Positions 12,241 to 23,600 of a stretch of DNA of 64,000 nucleotides are shown one piece after another (within the stretch, counting starts at the first letter, position 1; the number at the start of each line of letters is the position of its first letter). The DNA is from Trichaptum fuscoviolaceum (lineage: Eukaryota; Basidiomycota; Agaricomycetes; Hymenochaetales; Trichaptaceae): NCBI GenBank assembly GCA_910574455.1, contig CAJSYZ010000002.1, forward strand, positions 707,671 through 771,670. Direction: 5' to 3'. The notes under the pieces are model-generated. The model was not told the DNA's origin and did not search any database. It saw only the letters and a list, made by a program, of their open reading frames with translations. Position numbers and translations under genes: made by a program.

Positions 12241-12600
12241 CCATAACTTGGGATCGATTCGCGCCTTCACAAAATCAAAACCACCCCCATCTGCGTCTTC
12301 TTCCGGGCTTTCCTATCGCCCAGCTCCTGCCTGAATCGACGCAAGACTCATCAATCGCCGGCAACATCTTCGGGACAACATTCATGTCATTACCGGGCCA
12401 CTGCTGTCGAAACCATGAACCATAACTCGGGCTTGATTCAAGCCTTCACAGAACCAAGGGCACCTTCGTCTTCATCTTCTCGGGGGCTTCCCTATCGCCC
12501 AATGTTCACTCGAATCGGCGCAAAACTCGTCAATCGCTGGCAACAACTTGGAGACAGCCGGGTTAGCAGCAACATTTGATAGCTCGCCGCCTGTACACCC
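12241..12600 (+). repeat. Diverged tandem duplication of about 180 bp
   Basis: Two copies begin CATAACTTGGG (12,241) and CATAACTCGGG (12,421). They share the order CCTTCACA, CTTCCTATCGCCCA-like, then a run ending GGCAACA. Still inside the LTR element interior. Confidence 0.65.
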
Positions 12601-13066
12601 CATTCGGGCTGCACTTTCACCTGTTGTGGCTCACCCTGGTTACTCCTTTGGCTTGCCATATCTCCTCATCTACGGAGGCGGCTTGCTTGCGCATAGCATC
12701 ATTGCGCAATTCGAGAAAATGTCCTGTTCTCATGGTATCTACCTCTTTGGATGTACACACAATCTCTGGGTCAATCGTTACTCCTGACTTGGAAATCTTC
12801 TGTCGCAGTCTTTGCTATCCACATTCAACATCATGGCCCCAACATGGGCCTTTTTTCGAACTCCTTCCCTTGTGGACGCATGCAGGCTATCTTTTGGTGG
12901 TCGGCTGCGACAACTCTTCCCGTCCTATCTCAGTACTATGTCGAAGAACATTCCGACATATCTTTCCTCATCACAACATTTGTTGATGACCTTCTGTCCG
13001 TCATATTTGCGCGCCCGCAGACGGAACCTTGGCCTCGACGGGGCTCGGCCGTTAAGGGGGGGCAAC

Positions 13067-13877
13067 TGTCACGACGTGACATAACCCTTTCCCCTTCGGG
13101 GCGCATCCCGGGGATTTTCCCAAATCCCGCTTGGGATATCTTGCCCTCGGGAAATATCCCGGGGCATTCCCTTCGGGATTTATCCCGGGGTCCATTCCCT
13201 TCGGGTTCTCTCCCTTTCGGGATTTATCCCGGGGTTCTACCCTATGGACTTTCCCGAAGTCCCTTCTCCCTCTTCCTCATGTCTCCCTCATGTTCCCTCA
13301 CCTGTTTCCCTCATTCCTCCTTCATTACTCCGATTTACCAATGCCCCTACACATGTCCTGTCACTCCTTTGTTATTCCTTTCCAATTCCTGTCTTAGTCT
13401 TACATGTGTGAGGCCTCATTGCCTACCGCATTGCCCGCATCCCCGATTTTCCCACGCTTCCGGAATCCCGGTATCTCTGTCCTTTCTCTATATAAACCCA
13501 TAGCATTTGTACATAGATACCTTGACTCGAATATCATAAGTCTTTGGGCCTAGCTAGTGGCCAGGCTTTCGAGATCCACCATGCCTTTGTCTTGTCTCCA
13601 AATCTAGCTTGCTTTTGTCTAGTGCTCTAGACTATCTTTTGTGTTTGACCCGGACGTCTCGAGCCTTGCGCGGGAGCACCCCGAAGTCCCCTCGTCGTCG
13701 GTCACCTTGGTCGGATGCCGGAAGCCCCGGATCCTGGTTATACTCGTCTCTCGTCTCTGTTCTCTTTGCTTTGCTCTTAGATTCGATCTCGCAGGACATC
13801 ATGTCTCGATAGGCATGATCTCATTTGTTTACAATAGACAAGACACCACAAGGCATGCATCGGGTCCAAGCCTGACA
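13067..13877 (+). repeat. 3' LTR of the non-autonomous element
   Basis: Same length as the 5' copy, offset by exactly 3,600 bp, with one visible substitution. This near-identity indicates a recent insertion. Confidence 0.95.
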
Positions 13878-15372
13878 ATTAGACATTTCCTGATCAAATT
13901 GAAACTACTCAGGAAGGTTGACCGTTCGTTGAGTAGGACATTTAACGGATGTGCCTCTTTGCCAGCCTTGGCAGGAAGTACAACATTGGAAGAATTGTTG
14001 TTCTGATTTCTGGTGTCCAGTGCAACATCCTCCGTACCAACAGTGTCATGGGAGGCTGGCGACCTTTTGACATTGATTCTTTGCGCCAGCCGGCACCGCA
14101 AATCCACAGCCGTTCCATGCAGGAATACAGTGGAATAATCGATTTCTGCCTTCAAATTCGGTGTTGGATCCGCCGATGATGAGTTTGAGGCGGATTGTTC
14201 CTGATGTTGTGCGATAAGGGCGTCTAATAGGGCCAAGCTTTCCTTGAATTGGCTGTACGACCAAACAAGAAGAGGAACGAAGAATTTCAACGAGAGCTTA
14301 GCATTCCACAAGTTTCCCTGTTCATCCATAGAATCATTGGAGTCGAGGTCCGCCCAATGTCCGCAAAACCTGCCACTGAAGGGAATCGAGTCTTTGGGCA
14401 ATGGAACGATCCCGCGACGCATGACAGAGGATAAACAAAAGGATTCGGGGCCATCCTGTAAATTGTCGAATACAGACTGCCTGTGAGCCCAGACCCCGTT
14501 CAGTGTCTCGGCGCCTTGTTTGGCAGATGACGACGCGCCGCTCGGAATAAACACGAAGTGCGCGCGGTGGAAACGGATTACGCGACCCAGAAATTTCGAC
14601 CACCCAACACCCTTGACGAACCGAGAGTAAAGCTTTTCGGCCCTATAATTTGGAAAGACTGTGGCCTCAGGAAGAATCTTTCCGAACGCCGACAGCACTA
14701 TAAGCCTGATTTCGCCAATATAGTTCCGAATAGCAAACGGAGGGTTCTGCCACTACCAGTGTTACCGGAGTAAGAAATCAGTACTGATGTTAAGAGCACT
14801 ACTGCTGAAGTTTCCACTTACGTTTGGATTGAATATATCATCCGAGTTACTGTTGAACAGAGACATAAATTCCCTCCACTCCCTTTCACGTGAGTGCAGC
14901 TTCTTCTTGATTGCCTTAAGGCCCTTTTCGTAATGGTTCACAGCTTGTCTCGTCTGATGGGTAATTACATCGATGTCGGCTACCACGGCAAGCATGAGTT
15001 CAGAATCCGCGGTTGACCTGCTATAGTTCTTCTGATGGAATAGATTATCCGCTATCTTTTCGGTGATCAAGCAAGTAGCAGTGGAGGGGTTGTTGGCTCT
15101 CACGGCGATTTGTGAGCGCCGCATGTACTGGCCAACGTGAATTCCGCGAACAATGCCATCGTCGTCCGGCACATATCGTGAAAGCAGTTTTCCATCTGAG
15201 TTCCATTAAGTCTCGTGCATTAGTAGTCTATGGTGAAGTCAAGATTTTCGTGCATCTTACCTTTCAAAGGGTGGGGATCGTACTCAGACACGTAACTTGA
15301 ATCCGACTCGTCACTCAGGCTGCTGCCAGTGCCAGTGTCTGTGTCGGAATCAGAGTACTCGGAGGCTGACAT

Positions 15373-16631
15373 CTTCAAATTGTCAAAGAGCAGTAGTGGG
15401 TTCGAGTCAAGATACAGTGACAGTGGTTGCGCACTCAGGCTCAGGTTTTATATAGTACCGTGGCGACGATAAGGGGATCATTCCCCGCTTACTAGTAGTA
15501 ATGAGACTCGGAGCCAGGGCACTGGCACTCCGAGTCCGACTGCAGTGCCAGCCTGATGTGGCAGGCGCGTCCACACTACTACTAGTAGTAGCAACTTGAA
15601 CCGTGACGCTGGCTGGCAGTCACCGGCGGCGTCACGGTGCCGTTGGCAGTAGTACCCCTGAGTCACGGCTGCCACTGCCAGTGGCAGCGTGGCACTGCCA
15701 GTGGTGTCTCCGACTCGGAGTCGGCTGCCAGTGAGTGCAGTGGCCAGTGACCTGGGTTCACAAACTCCGCTGCACTCACTGGCTTGATCAAAGTTTCAAG
15801 TGCAGCGGGTAAATCTATGATCATAACTTGAGTTCAAACTGTAATACTACCCGCTCAGAAGCCACTGGCACTCAGGCTGGCAGTCACGGCACTGGCAGGC
15901 ATCATCATCAGACCCCGGCTACTACTACCACTAGCACTAGTAGTACTATAGAGTACTCAGGCTATTACTGTAGTATCCTTCAATATAGTAATAGTATTCA
16001 GATCAGTTTATAATAAGCCGCGAACAAGTCGGAATTTTAATCCCCAGTAGTACTCAACTTCAAGTTGTCTTTTCCGGCGGTGGATAGTACTGACAGAGGT
16101 ACGGTAGTAGATCCCTGCCAGTGATGGGCGGATCCTGCTGCTGCCACTGGCAGTGCGATTACTACTAGTACTAGTGAGTAGTAGTAAACTTCAAGTTCAA
16201 GTTGAAGCTCCTCCGACTCGGAGTCCGGCAAGTCCGAGTCCGGCCCCAGGCCCGCAACTTCAAGTTGTACATACTTGAACTGCTTCATCGTTCGTTTACT
16301 ACTACTAGTACTACTACTAGTAGTAGTACTAAGCCTGAGTTGCCGGGGGCCTTTACTTACTACTACTACCAGTACAACTTGAAGTAGTAGCTAAAGCCGT
16401 ACTAGCAACTACTACTACGTAGTACTTACTCCCACCGCCGTGACTCAGGCTCACTGGCACTGGCAGGCTATCAATAGTTTCATGATCAGGGGTCCTTTAG
16501 CTCGGAAGTACTACGTAGCACTGGCAGTAGTAGTACAGTAGTAACCCCTGTGCCCCGCCCGCTTGCGTCTCCCCTTACCACCACTGTCACTTTCAAGTTT
16601 AGTTGAACTTTCGTTGCGGAACCAGCAAAAT
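15373..16631. repeat. Largest short-palindrome cluster, in a divergent promoter
   Basis: 1.26 kb between the start codons of two divergent hypothetical genes (15,372 minus and 16,632 plus), almost wholly composed of the recurring words. Examples are ACTACTACTAGTAGTAG at about 15,575, TGCCACTGCCAGTGGCAG at about 15,670, GACTCGGAGTCGGCTGCCAG at about 15,711, CAACTTCAAGTTG at about 16,056 and TCAGGCTCACTGGCACTGGC at about 16,446. Words often overlap head to tail. No open frame of note. Confidence 0.8.
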
Positions 16632-19600
16632 ATGCCAGAGTCAGGGATACCTCAGGCTCACCTAGCTGCCAGTGTGCCTGCCACGGGGGAACCTCAGGCT
16701 GCCAGTGATAGTTTTAGTAGCTCCGAGTTGGAGCACAAGACTGCACCGAGTATAGTAACCCAGGCTGCGACTGCATACAGTGCGTACCAGTAGTATGCTA
16801 TTGTACTTCAACTTGAACAAAGTGCTTATGATTATTCACCGTACTACTGCTTGCACTTGAATGATAGCTCTACTCCACCGGCGACTCCCGGACGGCGGCG
16901 CTGCTCAGGTTATCCGGGATCTCAGTAGTGAATGGCACGATACCGGCAATTCTAAGGTCCGTGATTTCAAACAGTATCCGAGTCATGATGGAACAATTAG
17001 TACTAATGAGGTGTTTCTCAAGGTCTCACTACTACTGCCACCGTCCGACTCAGAGTCTCCTGCTGCCAGTGCCCACACAACACTGCCAGTGCCAGTTTCA
17101 AGTTCCGTTCCAATGCCAACCATGGAGACATGGCGTAAAGACATATGGACCTACAGGCAGAATATAACGGATGCCCTTTCGTCAGCTGCAGAAGGCAAAA
17201 CGGAGCACAGCGACCGCGTAGAGAAAGGACGAAGCACGATTGCCACCTTCGATCACAATTTCGCCACCGAAGCTACAATACAGACAGTCAAAGGCACAGG
17301 CGGAACCCTTCCATCTGAGAAGGAACGTAGAGCGATGGCTGCGCGTAGGGCGTCGGAGCCTTACAGGTCGAGTGCAATTGATGTGCTGGAGGCAGACGTG
17401 AGGAAGCACAGGGCGGCAACGGAGGGTCGTGTTAAAGCTGTTGAGGCGCAATTGGGCGCCATGAACATCCATATTACCACCGTTGCTGACGCTGTATACA
17501 AGAATTTGGAAAAGGACAGTGCCTCTAAAAAGGACTTGCAGCTCGCGGTTTCAACCCAAGCTATAGCAGAAGGTGTAATGGCGGACATAAACAATTTGAA
17601 ACGCGAGCTCTTAGACGAGAGGGAGAAGGCAAAATCCAGTCTCAGTTCAATGATCGACAATATTCAAACACAGTTTCGTGAGGCAATGTGGCAATGCGAG
17701 AGAGCCAATGCCCACAATCTCCGACTCTTCCTTCGTCTTTCCAACTTTTTCTCTCTGTCTTCGGCGGCCTTGGCAGATGTAAGTGTGAATGGTATCGCTG
17801 TGTGCCATTTTCTTACACAATTCACCACACAGATTGAGCACCTCGCTCTTGCCGTTGGTATGCGTACCGACAGAGAGGACGCTGCAGATACTCTTCAGCA
17901 TGGTTTCAGATACTCGTTTCCGTATACCGCGTCTTTCAGGCTTGAAAGTGCCGTATCAAAAAACATCGCTCCCCGACGCGGGCCTAAGTACTATTGGGCT
18001 CCTTGCTAATGTCAAGAAACTATATATACTGTTCAAGACGGACGGCATTTTGCTAATGGAGGACCTCATCGACGATCCCGCTAAGGTGGCGGATTTGAAG
18101 AAGAGAAGAGAAAGTGCCATGTTGCACAAGAACTACGATCTTTTGCCGGACGACATACCGACACAAGACTACGATGGAATTTTTCGTTTTTTTCGTGGCA
18201 CGGTTGCATGGGACTCTTGAGTTCCATTACCTTATGTACCTTATCCTCAAACATCACGTCATGTTCATGGAGGCAGGGATTAGGGAGCAGTTAAAAGAGG
18301 GAAAGGGAAGTGATCTCTCTAAGGCAAAGAAGGGCGACGACCTATATATCAAAATTGGGGGGAATGGTCCCTTGTCTGTGGCAACCGACAATTCAACCGG
18401 ATCGGAGAAGAGGGTTATCCTTGACGCTCTTGCTCACACATTCGAATCGAACTTGGGGGTCGAAGATGGGAGATGATAGTAATGTCGCATTCAAAGTCTT
18501 GAGCGACGAAGGAGGATTCAGGGCCATGCTAGACGTGGATTATGATGGCCCAGAGGACATCCCATTGCGCTTGCATACGATGGACGAGTATGTGCCTGCA
18601 GCCAAACGTAAGAAGAAGAAGAAGAAGAAGGACACCGACTCGAAGCCTGAGACTGATGACAAGTTGGTCTTTAGGCCACTCAACAGGCCACTCAACGAAC
18701 CATCAGAGATTCGTAAGGTCCTTGACGAACTGCAAAATCATGCCCATACCGTCTTCAAAGGACTTTCCCAAAAGCAAGACGCAAAAGACATGGACTATTT
18801 GCAACGTATGGAGCACCAGTACTACAAAGATCTGGATGATGAGACTCCGCTTGGATTGTTGGAAGGATCTGAGTTCACGCGGGACTGTGAATTGGCCAAA
18901 CTCCTCATACGCCTGAGAGGGCGACGTGATGAACATCGCGAGAGATCAAGCTACCTGTACAACGCGATTATGCTCATATTGCTTGGAGTTGCCGAGGAAG
19001 TCGCCAAAGAGGAAGAGCCCCTCCGATCACACTTAAACCGACTGCTACACGATCGAGCGAAACCAATCGACCTACAAACGTACCTCGCACTCTTCAATCA
19101 TGCTTCAGATAGGTTGGGCTTCGATATACCTGCAGAGCGCAAGGCACAGATCATTGCTATGGCTAAGTTAATGAGGCGCAAAGAATTATACGGCAGGGAG
19201 ATCGATCGTCAAGGTTTGGATCCCGAGATCTTCGACATAGTAGCGGCCGAGCAGAAAGATTTGTCTTCCCAGCTTTTCGGTTTGCAGCTTTATCGGGAGT
19301 TGAATGTGGAGAAACGCTCGTTGTTTGAATTTGGCATTTTGTCAAAGTTTCACACTGCGCTTTCCGAGGCCGCAACGCTGCATCCGAATGATCAAGTTGG
19401 AGATGCGTTTGTAGAAGCATTACGTCGTGACGGAAGAGAGAACAAGAATGTACCGCGAACTGAGGGCGAGGGCATGTCTGGTGTCAAGGGAAAGGGAAAG
19501 GATATACCAACGAGCCGCGATAGTCACGCTACTAGAGCAAGTGAGCCAGGCCCGTCGGCTCAACAGCCTCAAGCTACCAGTGTCAGTGAGCCAGGCCCGT

Positions 19601-19830
19601 CGGCTCAACAGCCTCAAGCTACCAGTGTCAGTGAGCCAGGCCCATCGGCTCAACAGCCTCAAGCTACCAGTGTCAGTGAGCCAGGCCCGTCGGCTCATCA
19701 TGCAGACACGACTCCGACTCGGACTCGGAGTACTAGGGCTCCACGTCCAAGCCTTACCGATCTCCGCCAGAAAGAGCAAACATATCTACAGACATTTGCC
19801 GATTCCTTGCGCTTCATGCCAACGTTCTAA
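16632..19830 (+). CDS. Hypothetical protein with coiled coils and a 15-residue repeat, frame-broken
   Basis: Unknown family. A likely start is the ATG opening MPESGIPQAHLAA, with an intron after about 16,780. A long frame (to about 17,778) has a coiled-coil segment (VKAVEAQLGAMNIHITTV and NLKRELLDEREKAKSSL), then a 54-bp intron (17,779-17,832). After that the coding frame moves +1 three times: near 17,900, at a T7 run (18,187-18,193) and at a G5 run (18,455-18,459). Protein-like sequence continues through each step. The last frame has a K8 stretch, a helical region and 3.5 copies of SEPGPSAQQPQATSV before ending FADSLRFMPTF. The homopolymer steps suggest slippage or assembly indels. I cannot say whether the gene is functional. 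Confidence 0.5.
19541..19697 (+). repeat. 45-bp coding tandem repeat, about 3.5 copies
   Basis: Unit starts GTGAGCCAGGCCCGTCGGCT and encodes SEPGPSAQQPQATSV. The DNA unit contains the ACCAGTGTCA and CCTCAAGCT words, close to the spacer vocabulary, so the repeat may have grown from it. Copies are nearly identical, with one C/T difference. Confidence 0.9.
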
Positions 19831-19919
19831 TAGTCTCAATTTATGTTACAAAGTAGCATATGTTCTAGATCAATACATCTATGTGTTCTTTGACGGCAAA
19901 TAATGCTTCGAAAGTCTAA

Positions 19920-20150
19920 CACTTAAGATGCGCAGCCTGAGTGCTGAGCGCGTGGGACTCCACTCAGGCTGCCAGCCTGAGCCTGAGTGCCAGTGGCAGT
20001 GGCAGCCATCAGTGCCAACCTGAGCCCACTGACAGACTGCCAGAATTCGCTCCCAGTCTGATGTTCAGCTTCCCAATAATCCCTTCCATTTTTCAGCTTC
20101 AAGTTGCGCATCTATTCTTCAAGTTGTGGATATTCAAGTTGCAACTTGTA
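19920..20150. repeat. Short-palindrome cluster
   Basis: CAGCCTGAGTGC, CTCAGGCTGCCAGCCTGAGC, GCCAGTGGCAGTGGCAG and CTTCAAGTTG words in sequence, ending at an ATG (20,151) that opens a short frame. Confidence 0.75.
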
Positions 20151-20432
20151 ATGACTACGGTGGTCTCATCATCCGCCTTCACTCGTCTTGTGAGCCCGAA
20201 CTTGAAGGGCATTTCAACAGGAATGCCAGTGGTAGTAAGTCCCCTGCCCCTTAACTCTTCCGATCACATCAGACTTAAATATAATTCAGCGACGTTTAGC
20301 TCTCGGGACACTGGCATCATAAGTAATGGGAAACAGGGAAACTTGAGCGGGAAGTCAAAGTTGCAGGGCTGCACTCCTACAGGTATACTAGGTGGTACGT
20401 TTCTTCAATTCTCTTCCAAGCAACAGCTTTGA
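20151..20432 (+). CDS. Possible first exon of an unrecognised gene
   Basis: An ATG directly after a short-palindrome cluster opens a 93-codon frame (MTTVVSSSAFTRL...). The position resembles the other genes of this district, and donor-like GTAAGT (20,234) and GTATAC sites occur inside. No downstream exons or family signature could be found, so it may be chance. Confidence 0.2.
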   Translation: MTTVVSSSAFTRLVSPNLKGISTGMPVVVSPLPLNSSDHIRLKYNSATFSSRDTGIISNGKQGNLSGKSKLQGCTPTGILGGTFLQFSSKQQL

Positions 20433-22180
20433 CATGTCTTACAGAGCATGAGCTAACAGTCGAGTAACTGAACGCGATCTGAGCATGTCCGACCACTTGC
20501 ATACCCTCCACCAAACCACCGCACACCTGCATCCTTTACTGCGATAAGCTCATCCCTGACGGGTCTGGTTCTGATTCACTTCTGATTCAAAGTGGTGGCT
20601 CAGGTTTTAATAAGATAGCAAGAGAGGCGTGAATCTTATGTACGGCACTAATAGAGTGAAGTATTGTCAGTTACAATGATGAAGGAGTAGTGACAGTTTC
20701 ATACCTATAACAGGATTGACAAAGGATAAAGGTCATACAGGAAACACACTTGTAGTTCCTCTACAAAGTCAGTGAGGAGCTACAGATCATACATGCAGCT
20801 TGAATGTCCTACTCTACATCATAAAGGAGTAAAGTGAGTACAAAGTGACATTGTAAAGCGCTCAGATTATAAAACTGATAAAGTCTCGGTGAAGTTAGTC
20901 AGAAGCTAATGATTGTACATTCAGCTGATTTGTCCTGCTCTGTGTCAGAAAGGAGAAAAGTGAGTTGAAAAAGTGACATGGTAAAGCGCTGAAGCTATCC
21001 GGCATCGGTCCAACCTGACGTGCTCCAAACCTTCTCGAGATACGCATCAGTGCCTAAAGTTGCCTTTATGCCTCGGCGCGGGCCGTCCAGTGAGTTGGTT
21101 GAGCGTCCTGTGCACATCTTCCGGTGATGAAGGCTCGTCATTAACGTCAGTTAGGCTGCATGATCAACACTAGCACTCTCTATGCAAATTGCAGAGCTCA
21201 AATTCCCAGGAAAGGTTCGATGACGTGGATGAAGCTAGAGTACTGGACGACACGGAATGCAAGAGCTGCAGAAAATAGGATAAAGAGGAAGACAATGGGT
21301 AACAGGGCTTCTCGCTGGTTGAGAGAGGAAGAGCAGGCAATGTACGGTTTAAGATATTTGTTGATGGGCTCAAGGTCGGCAAAGACCATTTGCTGACTTA
21401 CTCATAGAACAGAAGAACAATATTTGCATTGCACATGTTCTGTTCTACTCTTGACCCACTATCAAGCTGAACTTCAGCACTGTCACCAAGGAATAAAATG
21501 CGCACAGTACATCATGCACTAATATCGAGATACCGCACTAGCTAACCAATCCAATAACAGCTGCTTCATGGTTATTGTTGGTACAAGGTTCCATTGCGCT
21601 ACTATCTGCGAGTCTGTGGACATCTGCGCAAACTGTGAAGTTGCTGGTCTACTGGGTAATCTAGATGCCCTAGATCGCGGACATAATTTGTTGCACATCA
21701 TGATCATGGTATGCTTCGCTTCTCATTTCCGAGTCCTCCATGAACTCAGCCATAGTTCACCGCTGCACATAGATTCCTATATGTTTGCACTCCGCGAAAA
21801 TTCAAACTGCTAGTCGGCGAGCATTGCGTCTTTGGATGAACCCATGGACCTAGCCTTTCCGGTCCTTTGAATCCATCTACGAAGACACGTTCAAACGATG
21901 TTTGCGCCCAAAGTTGATGAACAGCGGAGATATTGCACTCTAGTACTGGATCCATCTTTTCACAACATCGAAAAGCTCATGTAGCCATTAAAAGACATCA
22001 GTAGGTCGATGGATTAATCGGCACAGTTCCAAACCTTCAAGGAGAGATGTGATGGTCCGATTGTACAAGGCAGCGCCTCCGGCCATTCACCGTCAAATTC
22101 ATTGCTGATTCAACCTGAACTTGAAGTTGGCGACCCCTGGACACTGGCAGTGCCAGTGATTGCCAGTGGATCAGTAATGT
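20433..22180. other. No gene recognised
   Basis: Apart from the tandem duplication at 20,766-20,995, this stretch has only short frames on both strands. It ends with a brief short-palindrome patch at 22,110-22,175 (ACTTGAAGTTGG, CACTGGCAGTGCCAGTG). It may contain decayed transposon sequence. Confidence 0.6.
20766..20995 (+). repeat. Diverged tandem duplication of about 120 bp
   Basis: Two consecutive copies share AAGT(C/T)AGT, AGCT...CATTCAGCT-like, TGTCCT(A/G)CTCT, AAAGGAG(T/A)AAAGTGAGT and GTAAAGCGCT in the same order. Non-coding. Confidence 0.65.
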
Positions 22181-22199
22181 AGCGCTCGCGGTGTATGTC

Positions 22200-23600
22200 G
22201 CATGCCCCTTGTCCCCATGTATGGTCCCAAAATCCCCGCCATCATTCCGCAGTGTCAACCTCGCAGTTCCATTTGCCATTCTGCAGAGCTTATAAAGTGC
22301 AGCAGAGCGCGTTACCGGAGCTTCAGGACCCGTCGAGACAATTTGGTCCCTCCAAGGCCGGAGCCCTGCTTCAACCTCTCTCTAGACTCGCGTTGCAAAT
22401 CCAGAGCAGAGGCAAATAATGAAGCAGAAGCAGCAATCACGAAGGGATCACTGTGTATGTTCACGGATGGTTCAGGGTATAAAGGGGCATAGGGGCGGCG
22501 GCAATCGCGGAAGGAGGAAAGACAAGAGCCCCCTACTAAGAGGAGCGTATGGATAAATTAGGCACAGGAACTGGCGTCCGAGGCAGGAAAGGGGGGAAGG
22601 AGGGCGATATACGGGGAGGACAGGTGCAAGAAGGCACATACACTCAAATTCTATCTCTTTCTTTTTCTTCTTCTCACCATAGCCCTTGCGTTCTAATACC
22701 TTTTTTTTCTTCCTTTTTTTCTTTTCTTTCTTTGCCAGGTTCACGCGTAACGCATCTGATAGACAAACCCCCGAACGTACGCCGACTGCACCTTGGGTCC
22801 GCCCGCGACCACACCGTATATGAAGCAGAGGTATGCAGGGCCCTTCTAAGCCTTGACTTCATCCGGGCCACGCCTCGAGCCACGCAAGTCTCCCTGTTTC
22901 TCAATTTCCAAGCAGCAATCACAGCCATCCACATACCCAAGGCGCAACCGGGCCAACACTCACTCAGAACGTTCTGGACAGGACTCCGGCAAATTCAGCA
23001 GCAACGAACCACTCTGTCTATCACCATTCACTGGGTCCCGGGCTACGAAGACATGGCCGCTAACGAGCAAGTGGACTTGGAAGCCAAAGTTGCGGCACAA
23101 TTTCCCGAGTGAAGTCATACCGGACACCTCATATGATTCACTAAAAGCATACCCACCAGCTCGGCCGGGCTTATTGCGGACTGGAAACACCAATCCTCCC
23201 TGCGCTGGAAGACGGTGTGGCTCAAGTCTAAGAGCTGGAGGAGCTTAGGCGCCGTTGACTATACTGCACCATCCCGCCGAGCAGTCCGCGGCATCTACAA
23301 CTTGAAGGACCGGAGTCGGAACAAGTGTGCAATTATCACACAGGCCACGCACCCCTTAATGCCCTCTTAGCTTGCGTTCGGTGCACTGACTCTCCGCTCT
23401 GTTCCAAGTGCCAAGACGGTCCACTACTTCTTTACGTGCCGATCCTACGCTGAACCGAGCACTCTGAACGTCACTCAACAATAAACCTCTCACATTGTGA
23501 TCAACCCAGGCTCGAACTAGTCCTACGTCACATTAAGGACGCGGGACGCTTTCCCCACCTTTTCCCGATCACAGTGGCGCAATGAACCCGGCTTTCTTTA
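22200..23600 (+). mobile_element. Remnant of a LINE (non-LTR retrotransposon) with an RNase H domain
   Basis: Broken frames read as the 3' end of a LINE ORF2. The RNase H start (MFTDGSGYKGA then IGAAAIAEGGK after a one-base shift at about 22,488) is separated from LGSARDHTVYEAEVCRALL by a 217-bp insertion. ITIHWVPGYEDMAANEQVD and a degenerate tail (TGHAPLNALL, RCTDSPLCSKC) follow. The RNase H Asp and Glu positions are present, but stops and frame changes make it dead. The insertion ends in a long pyrimidine tract plus CAG. RT itself is not in the window. Confidence 0.75.

Larger units (their letters stand above)
9467..13877 (+). mobile_element. Non-autonomous LTR retrotransposon, 4,411 bp, ATTAG target duplication
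   Basis: Two 811-bp direct repeats (9,467-10,277 and 13,067-13,877) start TGTCACGACG and end CCTGACA. They differ at one position that I can find (G at 10,233, A at 13,833). The flanks carry a perfect 5-bp duplication, ATTAG (9,462-9,466 and 13,878-13,882). A purine tract with seven G precedes the 3' LTR. The 2.8-kb interior has no gag, protease, RT or integrase, only short frames and internal repeats, so it must borrow enzymes in trans. It shares TATA position, 5-bp duplication and an 11-nt self-priming geometry with the Gypsy element at 24,120-35,158, though their LTR sequences are unrelated. Confidence 0.95.
9110..15372 (-). pseudogene. Hypothetical gene split by an LTR retrotransposon
   Basis: Unknown family. 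Exons on the minus strand are about 15,372-15,261 (MSASEYSDSDTDTGTGSSL, very Ser/Asp rich), 15,195-14,822, and 14,752 through 13,878 continuing at 9,466-9,110. Introns have GTAAGA/CAG and GTAAGT/TAG ends. The last exon is cut by the 4.4-kb LTR element. Element plus one ATTAG target copy is 4,416 bp, an exact multiple of three. Frames on the two sides (ending FNLIRKC, resuming MILTNDALLNIL) are collinear, so the host exon was intact at insertion. The predicted uninterrupted protein is roughly 530 residues with no recognisable motif or membrane span. It is divergent from the gene starting at 16,632. Function unknown; cargo of the Plavaka element is a guess. Confidence 0.65.

Noticed and set aside
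22472..22744. Lys-rich minus-strand open frame
   Set aside because: Antisense of the pyrimidine tract in the LINE insertion; low complexity only.
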